Source: Phycisphaerales bacterium | Lineage (GTDB): Bacteria > Planctomycetota > Phycisphaerae > Phycisphaerales > UBA1924 | Direction of reading: 5' to 3' | Assembly (NCBI GenBank): GCA_028279375.1 | Contig: JANQNW010000025.1 | Span: 51,536 to 115,535, forward strand | Length of the DNA: 64,000 bases | Shown here: positions 36,458 to 44,855 of the stretch, piece after piece | How the letters are laid out: the number at the start of each line of letters is the position of its first letter | Numbering within the stretch: position 1 is the stretch's first letter | Notes under the pieces: generated by a model | Databases searched by the model: none | What the model saw: only the letters and a program-made list of their open reading frames with translations | Told to the model about the DNA's origin: nothing | Translations under genes and position numbers: made by a program

Positions 36458-37876
36458 ATGCACGCAATCATCCTGGCCGCCGCGCTCTCGACCGCTGTCA
36501 CCGGCGGGTCACCGGCTCTCGAACCACTCAAGCCGGTGGAGAACGACGTGCGCCGTTTCAAGCTCGGCGAGGGAGTTGAGAACAAGAGCTATCTCCGCAG
36601 TGTTCGGGGCCGGCAGGATCTCGAATTCCTGCGTGACGCTTCCGGCGATCAGTACGCCGGCGCCGTCCTCGGACAGAACACGACCGCCGTCTTCTTCCTC
36701 GATGATGTGCCGGACGCCTTCACGTTCGGGATGAACCCGGAGAACAGCGGCGCCAATCTCATCACAGGCGACAACACTTTCAAGATCGACGTCGAAACCG
36801 ACCTCGGCGGCGGGATGAAAGCGATCGAGGTGCACTTCCTCACCGAGAATCTCACGGATTGGCTGCCGGCCGGCGTTGATCCCGGTGATGGCGATGTCAT
36901 CACTGAGCTCCGCATCGATGTGGGCGCATTCGCCGCCGGTGAGTTCGCCGAACTCGGCGCCGACGCGCCGATTCAGTGGAACAATGGCTCATTCGATGTC
37001 GTCAGCGTCGAGGTCGTCGCCTACTCCAACGGCATGTTGCTCGCATCCGGACCGATCGGACCTGAGAATCAGGACAACTCGAACGGCCTCGGGGCGGCGG
37101 CGGTCTTCACGGACGCCGCAGGCGCTGCTGTCGATGAGATCGCCCTGGTCTGGATTCTCAATGAGAACACCGGCGGTGGGGGAGGGCCCGACTGCAACAA
37201 TAACGGCGTCCCGGACGCGACAGAGATCGCAGGGAATCCATCACTCGACTGCGACGGCGATGGCCAACTCGACACCTGCGAGATCGCGGCCAACGCGGGG
37301 CTCGACTGCAACGCCAACGGACTGCTCGATTCCTGTGAGCTTGCCTCGAACGCCTCGCTGGACTGTGACAACAACGGCCAACTCGACAGTTGCCAGATCG
37401 CGTCCAATCCGGCGCTCGATATGAACTCGAACGGGGTCCTCGACAGCTGCGAGAACCCGGGCGGGGGGGTCGACTGCAATAGCAACGGCGTTGATGACGA
37501 TCTCGAGATCAAAGCGAATCCGTCGCTCGACTGTGACAACAACGGCACGCTCGATTCATGTCAAATCGCGATGACGCCGGCGCTCGATCTCAATATGAAC
37601 GGCGTGATCGACGGGTGTGAGCTTCCCGACGACTGCAATCTCAATGGACTGCCTGACATCGTCGAGATCGCGATCGATCCGACCAAGGACTGCGATCTTG
37701 ATGGCCAGCTCGACGCGTGTCAGATCGCCGCCACGCCCGCCCTCGACCTCAATGGCAACGGCGTGATCGACGGCTGCGAACTGACGTCATCGTGCCTTGG
37801 CGACATCACGGGCAACGGTGTGATCAACTCCGCGGATCTCTCCGAGTTGATCGGCGCCTGGGGACCATGCCCCTGA
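36458..37876 (+). CDS. Secreted protein with Asp/Asn-rich calcium-type repeats and dockerin-like tail
   Basis: Exported protein of 472 residues. The start at 36458 follows GAAGGGAAGAG and leads into a short signal peptide. The N-terminal 230 residues form an unrecognised, probably beta-rich domain. From about residue 245 there are many repeats of the type LDCDNNGQLDSCQIASNPA, DCNNNGVPDATEIAG and DLNMNGVIDGCELP, resembling thrombospondin type 3 or EF-hand-like calcium loops with conserved cysteines. The last 30 residues, CLGDITGNGVINSADLSELI then GAWGPCP, match the tail of two other secreted proteins in this window. Probable role: a calcium-dependent, surface-associated or adhesive protein. 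No catalytic motif is seen. Confidence 0.85.
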   Translation: MHAIILAAALSTAVTGGSPALEPLKPVENDVRRFKLGEGVENKSYLRSVRGRQDLEFLRDASGDQYAGAVLGQNTTAVFFLDDVPDAFTFGMNPENSGANLITGDNTFKIDVETDLGGGMKAIEVHFLTENLTDWLPAGVDPGDGDVITELRIDVGAFAAGEFAELGADAPIQWNNGSFDVVSVEVVAYSNGMLLASGPIGPENQDNSNGLGAAAVFTDAAGAAVDEIALVWILNENTGGGGGPDCNNNGVPDATEIAGNPSLDCDGDGQLDTCEIAANAGLDCNANGLLDSCELASNASLDCDNNGQLDSCQIASNPALDMNSNGVLDSCENPGGGVDCNSNGVDDDLEIKANPSLDCDNNGTLDSCQIAMTPALDLNMNGVIDGCELPDDCNLNGLPDIVEIAIDPTKDCDLDGQLDACQIAATPALDLNGNGVIDGCELTSSCLGDITGNGVINSADLSELIGAWGPCP

Positions 37877-37925
37877 CGGCGGGCGCCCGAAAACGCAGAG
37901 CCAGAGAATGAGAGCGGCGTCCAGC

Positions 37926-38144
37926 CTAGGCGAGCGCCGGGCGCCGGCCAGTCCGCAGGAGCGCGGTCGCGCGCTCACGCAGCGTGTCCAGGATGGATCG
38001 CACACGCCCCTCCGAGATCTCGAGCACCAGTCCGATCTCAGTAGGGGTGAGTTCCTCCGCATAGTGGAGGATCATGACAAGGCGCTCATCGCGCCCAAGG
38101 CTCTCAGCGAAAACTTCGCGATCGGCGACTTCCTTGTCGCTCAT
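37926..38144 (-). CDS. Small sigma-70 region 4-like helix-turn-helix protein (72 aa)
   Basis: Protein of 72 residues consisting of little more than a sigma region 4 type helix-turn-helix: RDERLVMILHYAEELTPTEI, then GLVLEISEGRVRSILDTLRE. It lacks region 2, so it cannot act as an ordinary sigma factor. The start at 38144 is supported by TAGGAG nine bases upstream. Such small region-4 proteins occur in planctomycetes and may regulate transcription by binding DNA or core polymerase; that role is inference. It converges with the calcium-repeat gene. Confidence 0.75.
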   Translation of the reverse strand: MSDKEVADREVFAESLGRDERLVMILHYAEELTPTEIGLVLEISEGRVRSILDTLRERATALLRTGRRPALA

Positions 38145-38662
38145 GCTCGAACACTCCTACGCTCGACGAAACCACGAGATGTCTCACGTCAACACGACGC
38201 CCATCGAGGCGCCGCGACGACGCGCGTTACGACAAGACGAACCACCCAGGTTGTCTTTGCAACTGGTCGACGACTGCGAAGTCGAGAGAGATAGATAGTT
38301 CGATCGTTTGATGAGCAGCCTTGCTCGCGATCTCGTCCATCTGTTCGTCCGCCCGTCGTCCATCAAACGTGCGCGCCATCCGTGACGCGTCCATGTCTGA
38401 TGTGCCTCTTATAGGACCACGCGAATTCGCGTGCAAGACCTTCATCGTCACCGATGACGACGAACGCGTGAATTCTCGGCGCGCGTGCGCGCTCAATGAC
38501 GAACACATGTGGGACATGACGCGCAATGTCTGCGCGATGATGAACGCGCGCACGGCGCACGATGTTAGGTGATTGTTGTGTAACGTGGCGCACATGTGGC
38601 GCCTCGAAAGGACTCGCATACGACACGTTGAATCACCAGCGCGACATCGGTGTTCACAAATG
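38145..38662. other. Intergenic region without a supported gene
   Basis: Several short frames are open here, but none has a plausible start, ribosome binding site or recognisable protein sequence. The region is less GC-rich than its surroundings. It contains two copies of CACATGTGG (near 38504 and 38592) and must hold the promoter of the 72-residue sigma-like gene. No RNA gene is recognised. Confidence 0.6.
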
Positions 38663-38696
38663 AAAAGCGCCCCTCGCGAATGATCGCAGGGGGCGC
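38663..38696 (-). terminator. Rho-independent terminator of the subtilisin-like protease gene
   Basis: On the minus strand GCGCCCC (38690-38696) pairs with GGGGCGC (38667-38673), with an inner four-base stem, followed by TTTT. It lies about 25 bases beyond the stop codon of the protease gene. Confidence 0.88.
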
Positions 38697-38721
38697 TGTT
38701 GATTGAAGATTTCGTGATTGC

Positions 38722-41700
38722 TTACGGGCAGGGGCCCCAGTTGCCAATCAGTTCCGCCAGATCCTCGCTGCCGATTGTCCCGCTGCCGTCGAAATCAGCG
38801 GCGCCGCTCTGGCCCCACGTTCCGATGAGGCTGGCGAGATCACCCGAGCCGACGGCGCCGTCGCCATCAAGATCCCACGGGCATGGATCGACGACGGACG
38901 TGCAGCTGAACGTCGTCACCGAGAAGTCATCGATGGCGGCTTCCACGACCGACCCGGGATCCGGATCCGTCGCGATGAAGCGCATCTGCATGGTGCTGCT
39001 CAGTGTGACGTGAGCAGCCGGATTGAACGAGTGCTGAACCCAGCCGCCGCTCGTGCCCGCCCCGGCCGGACCAACGGTCTCGACATTCTCCCAGTTGACG
39101 CCGTCCGAGGTGATGTCGATCTGAAAGACCTCGGTGTTCGGCGCAGCGCCCGAGCTGTTCGAGAACCAGCGCCAATAGCTGATCGTCGCGTTGTCGCCCG
39201 GAGTCAGCGAGAAGACCGGTGTCAGCAGCGTCGTCGGGCCGAAGTCCACGTCATTCGTTCCAAGCGTGCCGCCAGGAGGCTGCTGACCCGTCACGAAGCA
39301 GACGCTTCCAGCGTCGGTGTGATCGTTCTCCGGCTGAGCGGCGGTGCCGATCGGATCGACACGCTCCCAGACGCCCGTTGACGCGGTGTCGCCAGGCAAT
39401 CCCATGGTCCATCCGAGATCTCCCTCGGCGTCATCGATGAGGACCGTCGTCACGACACCAACCGCGGCGTCGAAGAAGTTCGACGGCGCTCCGGAGGGCG
39501 ACGTCGCAACGCCGTCTTCAACGCTCTCCGCGGAGACGTAGAACTCAGGAACATCTGGGCAATCGACAGTCGGGAGTGTCGCCTCCCAGTTCATGCCGCC
39601 AACGTTGACGAGGGGGGTCGTCTGGAACGCCCCGCCGTCGTAGCGATAGTGCAGCATCGCCGAGCCGCCAACGAAGTCGCTGTCGCGCGGATCGATGACG
39701 ACGTCGAACGTCGCGGAGTCGCCAGGCGCGATCAGTTCGGGCGTGTTCGACGCCGCGATCGTCAGCGGAGCGGGACCGAGCGCCACGTCACCGGTGACGA
39801 CGAGCGCGAATCCCTGTGTGCCGACATTCACGCCGTTGGCGATCACGCGAACGTCCCAGGCGCCAGGCGCCGGATTGTTCACATGCACCTGCTCGACGTT
39901 GTTCCGATCGTCGGCGGAGCCACCGGCCGTCGAAGAGCCGCCGGAGAACACGTTGCCAAGGTAGGTCGTGCCGTCCGGCGCGACGACCTCGAGGTTCAGA
40001 TCGTTGATTGGCGCAAAGCTGGCGCCGGCGGCCGCCGGGGCGTCGGTCCACACGAGCGTCACGCGCAGCTGCTCGGAGTTGCTGATGACGTTGAGGGTCT
40101 CGACGTCATTCTGACCCGTCGACATCCCGCTCGCATTGCGCACATCTTTGATGAAGAGTGATCGCGAGTCGCCCGTAAAGAAGAGCGAGTCGTCCTGGAG
40201 CACGCGCCCCCAACCCTCGAGGTTGCTGGGGTACTCCGCGATACCGGTCATGTCGGTTGCGGAGTTGAGCATCGTCGCCTTGATCAGCGCGCCCGACGGC
40301 GTGAAGCCATCAGAGGCGCTGGCGCCGCCGCTCGGGTAGAAACCATCGACGTAGTACTGACGCACGAGCATCGCCACGCCCGCCAGTGCCGGTGTCGCCA
40401 TCGAGGTTCCCGTCAGCGAAGTCAGACCGCATCCGCTGCCCGCGGAGGCAGACTGCGTGCTGCAGCCCGGGGCGTAGATCTCCGGCTTGCGCCGTCCATC
40501 GATGGTCGGTCCGATGCCGGCGGTGCAGTGGCTGCCCTGATTGGGCGTGTCCTGCGACGCCCCGCATGCAAGCAGATTCTTCGCATTCTCCGGGTTCCGA
40601 AGCACACCGCCGTTCGTCACGGCGAGCAGCACGATGTCGTCTTCATTGTCGTACAGGAACACGTCGAAACCGCGAGCGAGGCTGTCGTACGACGTGGTGC
40701 CGTCGTTGCCCCAGCTGTTGGTGTGGACTCGTGCGCCCTGATTGTGGTGCGTATTCAGGCGTCCGACGATCGCCGCTTCGTTGAAAGACGGGGTCGTATT
40801 GAATGCGAGCTTGCCCTCGTACGCGACGCCGCGCGTCGCGGTGTTGTCGCCGTTGTCGCCGACGACAGTGCCGCCAACGTGTGTGCCGTGGACATCGGCG
40901 CCCGAAGACGAGTTGTACGCCACGATCTTGCGATGCGTGGGCCCGATCGGGTTCGTATCTGAGAAGGAGCAGTGATTCTGATCCAGGCGCCCGTCGAGGA
41001 TGCCCACGATCTGGCCCTCGCCACGAAGGCCGTTTTCATAGAGCGGCGTCACATTCGTCTGATTGCTCTGGACGATCCAGCGATTCGTCGAGTTTCGCGG
41101 CGTGATCTCCGGCGCCTCCTCGATGTACTGCACATCCTGGATCGACGCGACGCGGGGCGTCTCCCAGAGCGGAATGGTCGCATTGAGGATCGGATTTCCT
41201 CCGAGTTCGTCTCGCACGACCACGTCGGCGCCGTCGAACGCGTTGATCGTCTTGATCACACGCTGCACGTCCTCTTCAGTCGAGTCTGCGAACAGCGTGA
41301 TGACGACGGCCGCAATACCCGCATCGCCGAGGTCCTTGCGCTCCTGCGTCTGATAGTCGCGAACGCCGATCTCCGGATCGATCTTCCACGCCGACTGATA
41401 CGTCGAACTCCACTGCACGAAGTCGAGATCTGCGGCGCGCAACGCGTCAGCGTTCTCAATGTTCGCGATGTACGAGTTGACCGGGAGATAATCGAGGATT
41501 CGAACACCGGACGCCGCGAGTTTCTCGCGCCGGTCTGAAGTCATTGGCCCGTCAAGTTGAATCACGAGTCGCCGGGCGACATTGCGTTCCGCGAGCCGGT
41601 CCGCCAGCGCGACACGATCGACCATCGTGTCGATGCGACCGGTGCGCATGTAGATCGAGTTCGAATCGAGGGCGCGTACTTCCTCATTGATGCGCTCCTC

Positions 41701-41811
41701 GAGAGTCTGCGACCATGCGGCTCCAGCCGCAAGAATCGCAATCGTTGCGCCGATCGCGGCGCACGCGAGGCGTGTTCTGCCTTCTCTTCTTCTGTCGGTC
41801 ACCGTCTTCAT
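38722..41811 (-). CDS. Secreted subtilisin-like (S8) serine protease with dockerin-like C-terminal tail
   Basis: Exported protease of 1029 residues. The start at 41811 (MKTVTDRRREGR) begins a signal peptide ending LAAGAAWSQ; AGAGGAG sits unusually close before the ATG. The S8 domain has Asp273 in GILDGRLD, His308 in VHGTHVGG and Ser470 in GTSMATPALAG. A P-domain-like or jelly-roll region follows (RVTLVWTDAPAAAGASFAP, LNLEVVAPDGTTYLGNV), then Ig-like and laminin-G/MAM-like beta domains. The tail has two calcium loops, DLDGDGAVGSGDLASLIGTW and DFDGSGTIGSEDLAELIGNW, ending GPCP. A segment of about 200 residues before the catalytic domain is probably an inhibitory propeptide. It is a single-gene unit with a terminator after it and a structured leader before it. 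Confidence 0.92.
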   Translation of the reverse strand: MKTVTDRRREGRTRLACAAIGATIAILAAGAAWSQTLEERINEEVRALDSNSIYMRTGRIDTMVDRVALADRLAERNVARRLVIQLDGPMTSDRREKLAASGVRILDYLPVNSYIANIENADALRAADLDFVQWSSTYQSAWKIDPEIGVRDYQTQERKDLGDAGIAAVVITLFADSTEEDVQRVIKTINAFDGADVVVRDELGGNPILNATIPLWETPRVASIQDVQYIEEAPEITPRNSTNRWIVQSNQTNVTPLYENGLRGEGQIVGILDGRLDQNHCSFSDTNPIGPTHRKIVAYNSSSGADVHGTHVGGTVVGDNGDNTATRGVAYEGKLAFNTTPSFNEAAIVGRLNTHHNQGARVHTNSWGNDGTTSYDSLARGFDVFLYDNEDDIVLLAVTNGGVLRNPENAKNLLACGASQDTPNQGSHCTAGIGPTIDGRRKPEIYAPGCSTQSASAGSGCGLTSLTGTSMATPALAGVAMLVRQYYVDGFYPSGGASASDGFTPSGALIKATMLNSATDMTGIAEYPSNLEGWGRVLQDDSLFFTGDSRSLFIKDVRNASGMSTGQNDVETLNVISNSEQLRVTLVWTDAPAAAGASFAPINDLNLEVVAPDGTTYLGNVFSGGSSTAGGSADDRNNVEQVHVNNPAPGAWDVRVIANGVNVGTQGFALVVTGDVALGPAPLTIAASNTPELIAPGDSATFDVVIDPRDSDFVGGSAMLHYRYDGGAFQTTPLVNVGGMNWEATLPTVDCPDVPEFYVSAESVEDGVATSPSGAPSNFFDAAVGVVTTVLIDDAEGDLGWTMGLPGDTASTGVWERVDPIGTAAQPENDHTDAGSVCFVTGQQPPGGTLGTNDVDFGPTTLLTPVFSLTPGDNATISYWRWFSNSSGAAPNTEVFQIDITSDGVNWENVETVGPAGAGTSGGWVQHSFNPAAHVTLSSTMQMRFIATDPDPGSVVEAAIDDFSVTTFSCTSVVDPCPWDLDGDGAVGSGDLASLIGTWGQSGAADFDGSGTIGSEDLAELIGNWGPCP

Positions 41812-42102
41812 ACTCCTCTTGAAGACCGACCTTGCCACCACAACCGAATGTGCCGCAACAGATCGACGGGCGCTGTCGATCTGCGGGCATCGCGTCAGGG
41901 TTGGCGACATACGCCACCCTGGGCGACGGCTCATCGAGACAAGGACGGAGACGCTCTCTGCAACGGTTCCACACGTTGACCATTGCAAGTGTAGTCGGGG
42001 ACCCCGGTTCTCAAAGGCCTGAGGTCGGATTCGGCGTCAGAACCGGCCGCAAGCGCGGGACTATTGGACCCCGGAAGGACCCGATAACCGGAATCGGGGT
42101 GC
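41812..42102. promoter_or_regulatory. Leader and promoter region of the protease gene with two strong hairpins
   Basis: This 291-base gap has no supported gene. On the minus strand it forms the leader of the protease gene. A perfect nine-base inverted repeat, CAGATCGAC / GTCGATCTG, lies at 41859-41883. A second hairpin (CAGGGTGGCG with a one-base bulge against CGCCAACCCTG) lies at about 41895-41922. Neither is followed by a T run, so they are not simple terminators. No known riboswitch consensus was recognised. Confidence 0.45.
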
Positions 42103-42780
42103 CTATGCGGACGTGTCGCCGGCGCTGCCGCGAGGTGGTTCAAGGGGGTCGATCCGCCCAATTTCGAAGGCGCGGATCAGGCAGTGGAGGCTCGCAGAGA
42201 GGAGCCCGCCCACGATGAAGAACCCCACGAAGATCACCGCGGAGAGCGACATCGGAGAAAGACCCGTCAATTTCGCCCGAAGAGACGGCGCCAGGACGAA
42301 CGCGAGCCCGATCACCGAGGGGGCCCCGAGGAGAACCCCCAGGCCGAGGTACCACATCGACTCCCCGGGACGCCTGCCGAGCAGAATCAGGCCGCTCAGA
42401 GCGGCGAGCGCCAGGCCAAGGCCGATCAGGATGATCGTCTCGCGATCGCCCGCCATCGCCCTCAGCATCAATGCCGGCTTCGCATTCCCCTGTGCCGCCG
42501 GAGACGCGATAAAGGCCATCACCGCCGCCACGAAGACCGATCCCGCGACACAGGCGAGGGCCATCGGATGGCTTGCCCGGTTGTGCCCGATGCCCGTCAT
42601 GACGCCGAAGCCGCCAGCGACCACCAGGACCAACTCGAACCCCAGCTGAAGCCAGGAGCCACTCCGCACGGACGAGAGAACACCCCAGCCTCCGACGAGG
42701 ATCACTCCGAGAGAGAGAACGAGGGCGAGCCTCAGAATCGGTTTGGGAGTAGGCGGCAGCACGGTGTCAGTATCCCTCAT
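42103..42780 (-). CDS. Hypothetical integral membrane protein (about six helices)
   Basis: Membrane protein of 225 residues with about six hydrophobic segments, for example ILRLALVLSLGVILVGGW, LGFELVLVVAGGFGVMTG, ALACVAGSVFVAAVMAFI, IILIGLGLALAALSGLIL and SLSAVIFVGFFIVGGLLSAS. No family signature was recognised. The start at 42780 (MRDTDTVLPP) is reasonable, although an in-frame start at 42822 exists and neither has a good ribosome binding site. It diverges from the DNA methyltransferase gene. Confidence 0.7.
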   Translation of the reverse strand: MRDTDTVLPPTPKPILRLALVLSLGVILVGGWGVLSSVRSGSWLQLGFELVLVVAGGFGVMTGIGHNRASHPMALACVAGSVFVAAVMAFIASPAAQGNAKPALMLRAMAGDRETIILIGLGLALAALSGLILLGRRPGESMWYLGLGVLLGAPSVIGLAFVLAPSLRAKLTGLSPMSLSAVIFVGFFIVGGLLSASLHCLIRAFEIGRIDPLEPPRGSAGDTSA

Positions 42781-42899
42781 CGGCGACCCGGGCGCCCCGG
42801 GACAGGGCTCTTCGATACACATGCGCCGGAATGCCCGTCAAGCCACGTCCGGTCAGCGTTCGGCTGGATGAAGCCGCCGCCCCGGCGTACAAGGGATCT

Positions 42900-44138
42900 A
42901 TGGCGCACGCAGAGCCTAGCCCGCCGCCGGTCGAGAATACGGCGATCGAGTTCTTTGCAGGCATGGGGCTCGTGCGGCGCGCGCTCGAGACGACGAGCGC
43001 AATGACCGACGGCCCGGGCGTCGTCTGGCGGACGCTTCTCGCCAATGACTTTGATCCACTCAAGGAGCGCCTCTACCGCGCGTCCTTTCCGGAGGACCAC
43101 GACGTCCTCGTCGCCGGAGACGTCGCCGCGCTGCATGCCGATGATCTGCCGCGCGCGGATCTGTGGACCGCGAGCTTTCCTTGCACGGATCTCAGCCTTG
43201 CCGGACGCGGGGCCGGGATTCACGCCGGGCAATCAGGCGCCGTCTGGTCCATGTTGCATCTCCTCGAGCGACTGCCCGAATCCGAGCGCCCCGCGCACAT
43301 CTTCTTCGAGAATGTCCTTGGGCTGCTCACGAGTCATGGCGGCGACGATTTCAAGTCTCTTGTCAACGCCGTGTCGAATCTCGGCTACGGCCTCGACGCG
43401 ATCTGTGTGGACGCGATTCACTTCGTTCCCCAGTCACGCCCACGCCTCTTCATACTCGCCGAGCGACTCGACCGATCATCGCGTCAGGCGGTGGATCCCG
43501 AGCATGCAACGGTCTCCATCGCGCGTCCCCGGAAGCTCATCGACGCCATGCGTCGCAACGAGAACATCGACTGGCTGCTTCGAGGCATCCCCGCGTTTCC
43601 GGAACGCGCGCTGGCGCTGGAGGGCGTGATTGACGATCCTCCGGACGATTCGGCGAGATGGTGGTCCGAAGAGCGATGCGAGTACTTCCGGAATCAGGCG
43701 CATCCCGGACACGCAGGATCTCTCGAGAGGATGATCAACGGCGCCTCGACGACCTACGCTACGGCGTTTCGTCGCGTGCGTGCGCTGCCGGAAACCGGTT
43801 CAGAGAGAACCGAATCGCGAAAAAAGAGCGTCGCCGAACTCCGAACCGACGGCGTCGCCGGCTGCCTTCGCACGCCGAAGGGCGGGAGCGCGAAACAGAT
43901 TCTCGTGCGCGCAGGTCAGGGCGAACTGCGAGTGCGCCACATGACTCCAGTCGAATGCGCGAGATTACAGGGGGTTGAGACCCTTCCTGGTGGATTTACT
44001 GACAACGAACTGCTCTTCGGACTTGGGGACGCCGTCTGCGTTCCAGCCGTGCGCTGGGCGCTCGATCGCCTCGTGGAGAGCGAAGATCAGGCGACGGTCC
44101 ATTCGCGCCAGCAGTGTCTATTCACGACTCCTGTGTGA
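42900..44138 (+). CDS. C5-cytosine DNA methyltransferase, no restriction partner in view
   Basis: DNA (cytosine-5-)-methyltransferase of 412 residues that transfers a methyl group from S-adenosylmethionine. Motif I is AIEFFAGMGL. Motif IV is ASFPCTDLSLAG with the catalytic Cys at about 95. Motif VI is FFENVLGLL. Motif VIII is FVPQSRPRLFIL, and motifs IX-X are CARLQGVETLPGGF and LFGLGDAVCVPAVRWAL. All core motifs are intact. The target-recognition region between VIII and IX is about 180 residues; its target site cannot be read. The start at 42900 follows AAGGG with good spacing. Its 3' end overlaps the convergent deoC gene by 17 bases. No endonuclease, Vsr or specificity gene adjoins it. Confidence 0.92.
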   Translation: MAHAEPSPPPVENTAIEFFAGMGLVRRALETTSAMTDGPGVVWRTLLANDFDPLKERLYRASFPEDHDVLVAGDVAALHADDLPRADLWTASFPCTDLSLAGRGAGIHAGQSGAVWSMLHLLERLPESERPAHIFFENVLGLLTSHGGDDFKSLVNAVSNLGYGLDAICVDAIHFVPQSRPRLFILAERLDRSSRQAVDPEHATVSIARPRKLIDAMRRNENIDWLLRGIPAFPERALALEGVIDDPPDDSARWWSEERCEYFRNQAHPGHAGSLERMINGASTTYATAFRRVRALPETGSERTESRKKSVAELRTDGVAGCLRTPKGGSAKQILVRAGQGELRVRHMTPVECARLQGVETLPGGFTDNELLFGLGDAVCVPAVRWALDRLVESEDQATVHSRQQCLFTTPV

Positions 44139-44835
44139 CGACGGCGACGCCTGCGCTCGTGCCGAGTCGATCGGCGCCTGCTTCGAGAAGTCGCAAAGCG
44201 TGATCGCGAGATTTGATGTCGCCATGCGCTTTCAACCCCAGGCCGCTCGCGTGACGCGAAAGTAGGCGAACATGATCGATATCCGCTCCATCCGTCGCGA
44301 GCACACCGGTTGATGTCGACACGAAGTCACTTCCGCTCTCGCGGATTGCCGCGCATGCCACGGCGACCATGCGTTCGAACTGTGCCGCGTCGTCGGCGTG
44401 TCGAGCGAGCAGCCCCATCTCGAGAATCACTTTCACCACGATCGATCCGGCGACGGCGCGGACTGAGCGCGTCGTCTGCAACAGATCGTCGCGCAGTCCG
44501 GCCTGATCGCAGTCCAGAACAGCCGGGAGCCACGGAACGACATCGAGCTCCTGGGCGCCCGCCTTGGCGCTCTGTGTCGCATCCATCGCGCGCGCCATGC
44601 TCGAGACGGCCCCCAGCGGGAAGCCCGCGACGCTGATTGCTCGCACCTCATGGGCGCCGTCAGCCTGCGACGCATCAAGCGCGTGGCGCACATGCGGCAG
44701 ATAGACGCCGTTGACGCACACGCCATGGAACCCATGCACGACGGCGTCCTCGCAGCATCGCGCAGCCTCCATCGGCGTGGCGTCAGCGCGCAGCAGTGTC
44801 AGGTCAATCACGGAAGCAAGATCGGATTCAGGCAT
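44122..44835 (-). CDS. deoC: Deoxyribose-phosphate aldolase-like protein
   Basis: Class I aldolase of the DeoC family, 237 residues. DeoC cleaves 2-deoxyribose 5-phosphate to acetaldehyde and glyceraldehyde 3-phosphate in deoxynucleoside breakdown. Conserved segments are VIDLTLLRADATP, VCVNGVYLP, FPLGAVSS, the aspartate in QELDVVPW, the Schiff-base lysine in IVVKVILEMGLL and the second lysine in GLGLKAHGDIKS. Two usually conserved positions differ: DFVKTSTGK reads DFVSTSTGV here, and GGI/GGV after the second lysine reads GDI. The ATG at 44835 is used; a TTG codon directly before it is also in frame. It lies 20 bases after the metallo-hydrolase gene, so the two form an operon. Confidence 0.85.
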   Translation of the reverse strand: MPESDLASVIDLTLLRADATPMEAARCCEDAVVHGFHGVCVNGVYLPHVRHALDASQADGAHEVRAISVAGFPLGAVSSMARAMDATQSAKAGAQELDVVPWLPAVLDCDQAGLRDDLLQTTRSVRAVAGSIVVKVILEMGLLARHADDAAQFERMVAVACAAIRESGSDFVSTSTGVLATDGADIDHVRLLSRHASGLGLKAHGDIKSRDHALRLLEAGADRLGTSAGVAVVTQES

Positions 44836-44855
44836 CAATCTGCGCGTCCCGTGCG

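Noticed and set aside
38227..38619. 130-codon minus-strand frame in the gap after the small sigma-like gene
   Set aside because: No clear start or ribosome binding site and no domain; the Met/His/Arg-rich translation looks random.
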